From the NCBI GenBank assembly GCA_020846515.1, contig JADLDX010000873.1, positions 1 through 5,244 on the forward strand: a stretch of DNA of 5,244 nucleotides. Direction: 5' to 3'. Source of the stretch: Pirellulaceae bacterium (lineage in GTDB: Bacteria; Planctomycetota; Planctomycetia; Pirellulales; Pirellulaceae). The position numbers and the translations under genes were made by a program. Under the pieces are notes generated by a model that saw only the letters and a list, made by a program, of their open reading frames with translations, was not told where the DNA came from and did not search any database. Below are positions 1-5,244 of this stretch, piece after piece (position 1 is the stretch's first letter; each line of letters opens with the position of its first letter).

Positions 1-50
1 GTACGACGGTCGACAGAAAACAGCACCGACGGACTGGAAGTCCGTCGTAC
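1..50. repeat. REP-like palindromic intergenic repeat, possibly cut by the window edge
   Basis: The first nine bases, GTACGACGG, are perfectly inverted at 42-50 (CCGTCGTAC). Inside this is a second, tighter hairpin: CGACGGACT (27-35) pairs perfectly with AGTCCGTCG (39-47) around a 3-base loop, GGA. CGACGG also occurs as a direct repeat at 4-9 and 27-32, so the right arm can pair with either left arm but not with both at once. No T-run follows the hairpin, which argues against a simple intrinsic terminator. The look is that of a dispersed palindromic (REP-like) element, and I recall similar GACGGACT/AGTCCGTC palindromes between genes of planctomycetes, though I cannot confirm that here. The element may extend to the left of base 1. 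Confidence 0.55.
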
Positions 51-62
51 TTGAGAGGCAAA

Positions 63-81
63 CTTCATTCATTCTTAACTT
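63..81 (+). promoter_or_regulatory. Candidate Pho-box-like direct repeat upstream of pstS
   Basis: CTTCATTCATTCTTAACTT contains two CTT-starting half-sites (63 and 74) spaced 11 bases apart, and lies about 95 bases before the pstS start. PhoB-type response regulators bind direct repeats with an 11-base period, and pst operons are classic targets. The half-sites match each other at only five of eight positions and fit the E. coli CTGTCAT consensus poorly. The second half, CTTAACTT, is closer to the TTAAC-type repeat known from cyanobacteria. No convincing -10 box sits at the expected distance, because the following 30 bases are GC-rich. This is a weak candidate. Confidence 0.25.
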
Positions 82-156
82 TCTGGCGGCCGGGGTTCGG
101 CTTCGGGCCGGTAATGCTATGCTGGTAAGCCCAACGAAAATCCCGCATTGGCTCCC

Positions 157-163
157 GGAGGAG
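157..163 (+). promoter_or_regulatory. Ribosome-binding site of pstS
   Basis: GGAGGAG is a strong Shine-Dalgarno match ending 12 bases before the ATG at 176, a slightly long spacing. An in-frame TGA at 167-169 lies between it and the ATG, so no earlier start is possible in this frame. This fixes 176 as the start. Confidence 0.75.
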
Positions 164-175
164 CGTTGAAGCAGC

Positions 176-1195
176 ATGTTACAGCACAATTGGCAACTCA
201 TACCCTCCAGGTGGTTCTGTCTGGCCACCTGTCTAGCCTCCCTGCTTTTGTTGTGGGCGGGTGATGGCTCGACTGCGATAGCTCAACAAATAGACCCTAA
301 ATTGCCCGACTACAAAAAAGTCTCGGGCGTTTCGGGGACCCTCAAATCAGTCGGCTCCGATACGATGAACAACTTGGTCTCGTTGTGGGCCGGCGAGTTC
401 AAGAAAATGTATCCGGGTGTCAAAACGGAGATTGATGGCAAGGGCTCGTCCAACGCTATACCCGCCTTGGTCGCCGGGACAGCCACTTTTGGGCCGATGA
501 GTCGCGATGCGAAAGGCTCTGAACTTTCCAGCTTCGAAGCCAAGTTCGGCTATAAACCGCTGCTGCTGCCAACCAGTATCGACATGCTGGCCGTGTACGT
601 TCATCGCAACAATCCCCTCGAGAGTCTTACGTTTGCTCAAATCGACTCCATCTTTTCAAGCACTCGCAAACAAGGCAGCAAAGAACAAAGTAAAACCTGG
701 GGTCAACTGGGAGCTACCGGCGAGGCGGCCAACAAGAGCATTACCTGCTACGGTCGCAATGCAGCCTCCGGCACCTATGGTTACTTCAAAGAAAAAGTGC
801 TTGGTGATGGGGACTATGGCGTGTGGGTGAGTGAATTGCCAGGCAGTTCCGCAGTGGTGCAAGCTGTTGGCGAAAACCCATTCGGCATCGGTTACAGTGG
901 CATAGGCTACAGCACCGCCAACGTCAAACCGCTGGCTATCGACAATGGCAATAACAAAATCGTCAAGGCCGAGGCGGCCGCCGCGATGGATGGCACTTAT
1001 CCATTGGCTCGCTTCCTCTATATCGCTGTCAACCATGACTCACGCAAGAAACTTGATCCCCTCCGCGCCGAATTCCTGCGATTCATCTTCAGTAAGCAAG
1101 GTCAAACGCAAGTCGTGAAGGATGGCTATTTGCCGGTGACTGCCATCACTGCCCGCAAAGCGCTATCTTCAGTTGGGCTCCAGCCTGGATTCTGA
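176..1195 (+). CDS. pstS: Phosphate ABC transporter, periplasmic phosphate-binding protein PstS
   Basis: PstS is the high-affinity solute-binding protein that captures inorganic phosphate outside the cytoplasmic membrane and hands it to the PstC/PstA channel. The 339-residue product is a normal length for the family. It starts with a Sec-type signal peptide: arginine at 12, hydrophobic core about 13-28, and a likely signal peptidase I cut after Ala-Ile-Ala at 34-36. Phosphate-binding motifs typical of PstS follow in order: GSDTM at 60-64, KGSSNA at 89-94, the MSRD segment at 108-111, and RNAASGT at 194-200, whose Arg and Ser-Gly-Thr would contact the anion. The C-terminal YPLAR-LYIAVN segment (275-286) and the FI-SKQGQ segment (303-310) also fit the family. 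ATG 176 is the first start after an in-frame stop and has a strong ribosome-binding site. It lies 9 bases before pstC in the same operon. Phosphate starvation control is expected from the family, but the upstream Pho-box candidate is weak. Confidence 0.95.
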   Translation: MLQHNWQLIPSRWFCLATCLASLLLLWAGDGSTAIAQQIDPKLPDYKKVSGVSGTLKSVGSDTMNNLVSLWAGEFKKMYPGVKTEIDGKGSSNAIPALVAGTATFGPMSRDAKGSELSSFEAKFGYKPLLLPTSIDMLAVYVHRNNPLESLTFAQIDSIFSSTRKQGSKEQSKTWGQLGATGEAANKSITCYGRNAASGTYGYFKEKVLGDGDYGVWVSELPGSSAVVQAVGENPFGIGYSGIGYSTANVKPLAIDNGNNKIVKAEAAAAMDGTYPLARFLYIAVNHDSRKKLDPLRAEFLRFIFSKQGQTQVVKDGYLPVTAITARKALSSVGLQPGF

Positions 1196-1197
1196 GG
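1194..1197 (+). promoter_or_regulatory. Ribosome-binding site of pstC, overlapping the pstS stop
   Basis: GAGG overlaps the last two bases of the pstS TGA (1193-1195) and stands 7 bases before the GTG at 1205. It supports this non-ATG start. The next in-frame ATG encodes Met89, after the first membrane helix, so using it would remove the N-terminal anchor. The overlap suggests translational coupling between pstS and pstC. Confidence 0.65.
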
Positions 1198-1204
1198 TTG
1201 ATTT

Positions 1205-3916
1205 GTGTCAAGTGATGCGTACACCGGAGTACGACGAAGAAAACAGACACCCTGGCGAGTCAAATTTGGCGACGCCCTGGTATCGCGTTTGATCACCATT
1301 GGCGGCATCGGCACAATCGGTGCCGTGCTGCTGGTCGTGTTGGTCTTGCTGGCTACCGCCTGGCCATTGCATCGCTGGCCTCAAGCGTCCCCATGGCGCG
1401 TGGTTGATCTAACCAGCATTCCAAGTGGCGACTCTGCGTCCACCCCAGGTAACGTAACGGGCCGCTTAATGGCCGCCGGATGTGATGAGTTCGGCTTGAT
1501 GATTTGGCAAGCAGCCGCCGATGGCTCAATCACGGTGCGCAGTAGTCATGTCGGACAACTGATCACCAGCTTTCCCGGCCCTGGCGACCAGGATCGACAA
1601 GTGACTTGCCATTCACTGTCGATCGATCGCCAGCACTTGACGCTCGGATTCAGCGACGGCACCTTTCAAAACACGACCTTTGCCTTTCAGTCATCGCTCT
1701 TGCGCAAAGATCAACTGCCCGAGGGCATCGAACTGTCCACCGGCAACTCGCGCGTGGTTTCCGAACAGGCTATATACGAACTGTTCGGCGATAACTCGAT
1801 TCGCCAACTGCAGTTACCGCCTATAGCGTGGTCCACGCCCCAGAAGATTGCGGAAGCTCCACTGGTGGCCATCGACTACTTGCCCAGCGACACATCCAAT
1901 CAATTCACGCAAGCCACCGCGTCATCGCTGATCGCATTGACCGGCGACTCACCCGTGCTGGCTCGCATCGAGTCTCGCGAAAACTTGATGACCGGCGCGA
2001 TCACGCAAACGGTTACTACATCAGCTTGCCCAGCTGAGAAGCGCAGCCAACAACCACCACTGAGTTTGATGTTGGCCAATCGCGGCTCGCACGCCATTGT
2101 CGCTTGGGATACTGGCACGTTGGATCGTTATGCCATCGACCCCAATACCACAGATCCGCCTGAAGCCATGGAGTCGGCTAGCGGTTTGCCGGGCGGTGGC
2201 AAATTTACGGCTGCGGCTCCAATGATTGCGCGTCAGACTCTACTGCTCGGCGACGCAACCGGCGTGTTGCATGGCTGGAATATCATTCAGTCCAGTATGC
2301 CGGGCGCTGCCAGCGACGGTTATCGTCTGACTGCCACGCATGTGGTCAAGCTGGGCGATCAACCGATTCGGGGCATCCATAGTAGCAGCGCCAGCCACTT
2401 GGCTTTAGTCAACGATCAACGCGGAAATTTGTCGCTGGTCATGACCACCACCGATTCATTGCTGCGATCGATCGATGCCTCTGCGATACTGGCTCAATCA
2501 ACTACTGAACCACAATCAACCACTGAACCACAAGCAACCGCTCAGCCACCATCAGCGCAGGCCTTCTTGATGCCCAAGAACGATGGACTGGTCGCGTTGG
2601 CTCCGACCAAGCTGGCTACGGCCAGTTTGGACGTGGCCTACCCCGAGGCCACGATTAAAGCGCTATTCGGCAAAGTCTGGTACGAAGGTCATGCTGAGCC
2701 CAAATACATTTGGCAATCGTCGGCTGGTACCGAACAGGCGGAACCGAAGCTGAGTTTGATTCCGTTGATCTTCGGGACGCTCAAGGCGACTCTTTATGCC
2801 ATGGTCTTCAGTGTGCCACTGGCTATTTTGGCGGCGATCTACACCAGCGAGTTCTTAACACCTAGCCTGCGGTCGCGCGTCAAACCGATCATCGAGTTGA
2901 TGGCCAGTTTGCCCAGCGTTATCCTCGGCTTCGTAGCGGCCCTGGTTTTGGCACCCTTGCTGCAAGAACATCTGTGCGCGGTTTTGTTGGCGATCTTCAT
3001 TGTGCCATTCACGTTTGTCTTCGCAGCTCATCTATGGAATCTACTGCCGCTCGAGTTTCTCGTGCGGGGGCAAGTTTGGCGACTATGGTTCTTGGTCATC
3101 TGCGTCCCAATTGGTCTTAGTCTGTCGTTTTTGCTGGCTCCGTTGGTTGAGCAATGGCTGTTTGCCAACGACATTGCTCAGTGGATGTCGGGAACCATTG
3201 GCTCCGCGGCGGGTGGATGGATGCTCCTGCTGCTGCCCGTCGTGGTGGCGCTGGCCGTGTTTGTCATGTTGGGACCCTTGGCCCAACGCAATCGTCGCAC
3301 GGCCGTCACTTCCACGCCACGCGCATTTGCCATACGAGGTGTTGTACAACTAGCATTCATGACCGCGGCGGTCATCGGCATCGCTTATGGATTGAGTTGC
3401 CTGCTCTCGGGCATCGGCTTTGATCCGCGCGCATCGTTGTTCACTGGCTATCAAGAGCGCAATTCGTTATTGGTGGGCGCTGTGCTGGGGTTTTGTGTCA
3501 TTCGATTGATTTACACGTTGGCCGACGATGCACTGCAATCGGTCCCTCAGCAACTGCGCAGCGCCTCACTGGGCTGCGGCGCGACACCTTGGCAAACGAC
3601 GGTACGAGTCGTCGTGCCCAGCGCCATGAGCGGTATGTTCAGCGCGGTAATGATCGGCTTTGGTCGCGCTGTGGGTGAAACGATGGTCGTCCTGATGGCT
3701 GCCGGCAATACGCCGATCATGGAGTGGAACCCTTTTAATGGTTTCCGCACGCTGAGCGCGACACTGGCGACTGAATTACCAGAAGCCGCCAAGGGTAGCA
3801 CTCACTTTCGCACGTTGTTCCTGGCGGCGTTGTTGCTGTTCACACTAACACTGGTGGCCAATACCCTGGCAGAATACGTACGCATTCGCTTCCGTAGGCG
3901 AGGCAGCCAGTTATGA
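1205..3916 (+). CDS. pstC: Phosphate ABC transporter permease PstC with large external beta-propeller-like domain
   Basis: PstC forms half of the phosphate channel in the cytoplasmic membrane. At 903 residues it is about three times the E. coli length. A basic N-terminus (RRRK, 10-13) precedes one helix (about 29-53). Residues 55-515 are hydrophilic and predicted extracytoplasmic. They contain repeated strand-turn patterns ending in Asp-Gly or similar turns (103-112, 143-154, 294-309, 345-358, 397-411), suggesting a WD40/YVTN-like propeller. A QSTTEP repeat linker (431-448) interrupts it. The conserved stretch FGKVWYEG (488-495), EPKYIWQS (498-505) and EPKLSL (513-518) leads into about nine further helices, more than the canonical set. 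The cytoplasmic EAA loop (about 778-806, with LGCGATPWQ at 789-797) would contact PstB. GRAVGETMVVLMAAGNTP (820-837) is the PstC signature. The C-terminus is basic and cytoplasmic. This is the large PstC form I recall from marine gammaproteobacteria and planctomycetes. One oddity is Arg767, where Pro is usual. Start is GTG, with GAGG 7 bases upstream. The stop overlaps the pstA start. Confidence 0.93.
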   Translation: MSSDAYTGVRRRKQTPWRVKFGDALVSRLITIGGIGTIGAVLLVVLVLLATAWPLHRWPQASPWRVVDLTSIPSGDSASTPGNVTGRLMAAGCDEFGLMIWQAAADGSITVRSSHVGQLITSFPGPGDQDRQVTCHSLSIDRQHLTLGFSDGTFQNTTFAFQSSLLRKDQLPEGIELSTGNSRVVSEQAIYELFGDNSIRQLQLPPIAWSTPQKIAEAPLVAIDYLPSDTSNQFTQATASSLIALTGDSPVLARIESRENLMTGAITQTVTTSACPAEKRSQQPPLSLMLANRGSHAIVAWDTGTLDRYAIDPNTTDPPEAMESASGLPGGGKFTAAAPMIARQTLLLGDATGVLHGWNIIQSSMPGAASDGYRLTATHVVKLGDQPIRGIHSSSASHLALVNDQRGNLSLVMTTTDSLLRSIDASAILAQSTTEPQSTTEPQATAQPPSAQAFLMPKNDGLVALAPTKLATASLDVAYPEATIKALFGKVWYEGHAEPKYIWQSSAGTEQAEPKLSLIPLIFGTLKATLYAMVFSVPLAILAAIYTSEFLTPSLRSRVKPIIELMASLPSVILGFVAALVLAPLLQEHLCAVLLAIFIVPFTFVFAAHLWNLLPLEFLVRGQVWRLWFLVICVPIGLSLSFLLAPLVEQWLFANDIAQWMSGTIGSAAGGWMLLLLPVVVALAVFVMLGPLAQRNRRTAVTSTPRAFAIRGVVQLAFMTAAVIGIAYGLSCLLSGIGFDPRASLFTGYQERNSLLVGAVLGFCVIRLIYTLADDALQSVPQQLRSASLGCGATPWQTTVRVVVPSAMSGMFSAVMIGFGRAVGETMVVLMAAGNTPIMEWNPFNGFRTLSATLATELPEAAKGSTHFRTLFLAALLLFTLTLVANTLAEYVRIRFRRRGSQL
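2495..2548 (+). repeat. 18-bp in-frame tandem repeat within pstC (QSTTEP linker)
   Basis: Two nearly identical 18-base units (2495-2512 and 2513-2530, differing only at one silent third position, ACT/ACC) encode QSTTEP twice. A third, diverged unit (2531-2548) encodes QATAQP. The repeat falls in a hydrophilic Gln/Thr/Pro linker of the external domain, near the end of the propeller-like region. Its unit is a multiple of three, so copy-number change would lengthen or shorten the linker without a frameshift. Confidence 0.85.
3900..3903 (+). promoter_or_regulatory. Ribosome-binding site of pstA, inside the pstC 3' end
   Basis: GAGG lies within the last codons of pstC, 9 bases before the pstA ATG at 3913. 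Together with the ATGA stop-start overlap (3913-3916) it indicates translational coupling of the two permease subunits, which are needed in equal amounts. Confidence 0.6.
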
Positions 3917-5244
3917 GCCCTCCCGCTAATCAGTCCAGCCATGCCTCAGGCGATAAGCCAGGTGAGAAGCCAGGTGAGAAGCCAGGTGACGTGGCGCATG
4001 TTCGAGCTCCGCAACGGCGAACTTTACAGAGCGGTTTTAGTTTGCTGGCACGCGGTGAACCCAAAATTTGGCTCACCGGCGGGATGTTGGTTATATGCCT
4101 GACGATGATCGTGAGCTTGCTGAGCTTGATCATCATCAATGGTCTGGCTACCTTTTGGCCGGGCCCCGTCGATTGGCTGGTCCTGAGCAATAATGAGCTG
4201 GACATCGGCGAACCGCAACGCACCGAAGTGCGCCGCAACACTTCCGCCATGGCCGAGGTCAATGCGAGTGAGCCCAATACGTCGACCAACACTGCGGCCA
4301 ATACATCGCCCAGTACTGGGGCCATCACTGCGCCCAGCACACCTTCCGTGCCAGTCAGTCAGCCGTTGCCGAGTCGCTTTTATCGTACGGCGAACTTTGA
4401 TATTACCAATCGCCACTATCGTTGGTTCGAACCGACCGAATTGGCGGCTGCCGACATCGTGCGACCACCGTGGGCGCTGGTTATCGAACGCCAGTCTTGG
4501 GGACGCATGTATGCTCTGGCTTCGCGGCTGGCCTTGCCTATTCGTCCAACATCCTCCGACCAGCTCAGCGCTCTCCAAGAGAGCGAAACGCTGATCACCG
4601 AACTGGCCAGCGAACTGGAAACCCTGGCCGCCACCGGCCAACCAGGGGCTGACCCGACACCAGAGCCAAATGCAACTCCAACTCCAACTCCAACTTCAGA
4701 GCCACAGCCTGCCGGCGATGCTTCGCTGGTGGTCAAGCTGACAGAAGCCATTGCGCGACAGCTACGGCTCGTGCGTAGCGATGGACTGCGCTCGGCTATC
4801 AAGGGACTCGCTCAAGACGAAGCGGACATCGTACAGTTGCAAACGGAAGCAAGTGGTCCATGGCAGGCCGCTACGGCACAGGGACCTACTCAGGAAGCTA
4901 CTGCTCAGCCAGTCCAAGCTGCCGATGAAATGTTCGCCGCACGTATCGTTATCGATGATCCAACCGAGATCCTGGAGCGAAGCAAACCGGTGTTGGCCGA
5001 ACTGGCTGGCATGCAAGACTCGATCCAACACGCGATGCATAAAATCAGTCGGTTGGATGGCCAGCTTTCGGATGCACGCGTTGCTGTTCGTCAGGCAGAG
5101 CTAGATACGGGCCGGGCTGTCTTGGACAAGGTCGATGGGCTCGGACCGATCATGGACAGCTTGACCTTGCACAATCGCCAGGCAGCTAGGATTCAAGCGG
5201 CCAAGGCTCGCGCTGTTGGCGACTTGAACGACGATGGCCTGGCA
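3913..5244 (+). CDS. pstA: Phosphate ABC transporter permease PstA, N-terminal part with large external domain (truncated by window end)
   Basis: This frame stays open for 444 codons to the last base, with no stop. Position directly after pstC, with an ATGA overlap, points to PstA, the second channel subunit. The start is a cytoplasmic tail with three G(D/E)KP repeats (13-24) and basic residues. One helix follows (about 53-77), led by GEPKIWLTGG (48-57) and ending in TFWPGPVDW (80-88). This matches, from memory, the N-terminus of long gammaproteobacterial-type PstA (the DUF3333-like region). Residues 80-444 are hydrophilic and probably extracytoplasmic. They include an Asn/Thr/Ser-rich linker (about 109-150), a conserved-looking segment (YRTANFDITNRHYRWFEP at 157-174, then WALVIERQSWGRMY at 186-199), a Thr-Pro linker (253-262), an ATAQ-containing linker (317-336), and charged helical, coiled-coil-like stretches (about 218-240 and 345-440). 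The permease helices and EAA loop of PstA are not reached, so the assignment rests on context and the N-terminal pattern. The next in-frame Met (58) lies inside the first helix, which supports the ATG at 3913. Confidence 0.85.
   Translation, partial: MSPPANQSSHASGDKPGEKPGEKPGDVAHVRAPQRRTLQSGFSLLARGEPKIWLTGGMLVICLTMIVSLLSLIIINGLATFWPGPVDWLVLSNNELDIGEPQRTEVRRNTSAMAEVNASEPNTSTNTAANTSPSTGAITAPSTPSVPVSQPLPSRFYRTANFDITNRHYRWFEPTELAAADIVRPPWALVIERQSWGRMYALASRLALPIRPTSSDQLSALQESETLITELASELETLAATGQPGADPTPEPNATPTPTPTSEPQPAGDASLVVKLTEAIARQLRLVRSDGLRSAIKGLAQDEADIVQLQTEASGPWQAATAQGPTQEATAQPVQAADEMFAARIVIDDPTEILERSKPVLAELAGMQDSIQHAMHKISRLDGQLSDARVAVRQAELDTGRAVLDKVDGLGPIMDSLTLHNRQAARIQAAKARAVGDLNDDGLA
3949..3984 (+). 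repeat. 12-bp in-frame tandem repeat in the pstA N-terminus (GEKP)
   Basis: Three 12-base units are in register: GGCGATAAGCCA, then GGTGAGAAGCCA twice, identically (3961-3972 and 3973-3984). They encode GDKP-GEKP-GEKP and are followed by another Gly-Asp. They sit in the short cytoplasmic tail before the first helix of PstA. The identity of the last two copies at the DNA level suggests recent duplication by slippage. Confidence 0.85.
4675..4698 (+). repeat. 6-bp in-frame tandem repeat in pstA (Thr-Pro linker)
   Basis: Three perfect ACTCCA hexamers (4675-4692) are followed by one ACTTCA (4693-4698), encoding Thr-Pro three times and then Thr-Ser. The stretch forms a Thr-Pro linker, flanked by further Pro/Glu residues, between two helical parts of the external domain. 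The unit keeps the reading frame. Confidence 0.8.

Noticed and set aside
87..110. GC-rich hairpin (CGGCC at 87-91 with GGCCG at 106-110) as a terminator or riboswitch
   Set aside because: The stem is only 5 bp with a 14-base loop and no T-run, and no known riboswitch core is visible. It is probably only GC-rich sequence.
113..123. TAATGCTATGCT-like stretch as a -10 promoter box
   Set aside because: It has partial resemblance only, and no -35 box at about 17 bases upstream, where the sequence is GC-rich.
221..232. Possible lipobox (LATC, residues 16-19) making PstS a lipoprotein
   Set aside because: Thr before the Cys is a poor lipobox residue, and most of the hydrophobic core lies after this Cys. 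A normal signal peptidase I site at residues 34-36 fits better.
656..1036. Minus-strand open frame of 126 codons inside pstS
   Set aside because: It is antisense to well-conserved PstS motifs and has no start context or family resemblance.
4193..4594. Alternative + strand frame of 133 codons inside pstA, which could suggest a frameshift
   Set aside because: Its product is an Arg/Pro/Cys-rich out-of-frame translation, while the pstA frame runs uninterrupted from 3913 to 5244 and keeps the expected segments.
4024..4641. Long open frame on the minus strand (205 codons) opposite pstA, plus a 136-codon one at 3930-4340
   Set aside because: Both lie antisense to the continuous pstA frame. Their translations are Arg/Ser/Gly-rich shadow sequence with no recognisable domain, and the + strand frame has membrane and operon evidence.

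Overview
This window holds the 5' part of a phosphate-specific ABC transport (Pst) operon. All genes are on the + strand and tightly packed: pstS (176-1195, complete), pstC (1205-3916, complete, 903 aa) and pstA (3913 to the window end, truncated at 444 codons with no stop). pstS and pstC are 9 bases apart, and the pstC ribosome-binding site overlaps the pstS stop. pstC and pstA overlap as ATGA. There is no terminator between them, so they are almost certainly one transcript. The ATPase gene pstB, and possibly phoU, would be expected just past the right edge, but this cannot be seen.

The operon is of the 'enlarged permease' type. PstC is not the usual ~300-residue, six-helix protein. It has one N-terminal helix, then about 460 extracytoplasmic residues that look like a WD40-like beta-propeller, then an expanded permease domain ending in a clear PstC signature. 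PstA also starts with one helix followed by at least 365 hydrophilic residues with low-complexity linkers and helical, coiled-coil-like stretches. Its permease domain has not begun by the window end. From memory, PstC and PstA of this shape are known from marine gammaproteobacteria such as Vibrio and Pseudomonas relatives, and from planctomycetes. The layout is therefore unusual compared with the E. coli model but not unprecedented.

Functionally, PstS captures phosphate outside the cytoplasmic membrane and delivers it to the PstC/PstA channel. The two large external domains would sit where PstS docks, so a role in docking, sensing or cell-envelope contacts is plausible but unproven.

The 175 bases before pstS contain a palindromic, REP-like repeat at the left edge (1-50), a weak Pho-box-like direct repeat (63-81) and a strong Shine-Dalgarno sequence. 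Moderate-to-high GC, the enlarged Pst permeases and the intergenic palindrome together suggest a planctomycete, perhaps Pirellulaceae/Rhodopirellula-like. This is an inference with moderate confidence; no taxonomic marker is present.

The most noteworthy details are several in-frame short tandem repeats (18, 12 and 6 bp units) confined to the linkers of pstC and pstA, and an arginine at a usually conserved proline position in a PstC membrane helix. I found no evidence for a wholly new system, mobile element, RNA gene or CRISPR array.
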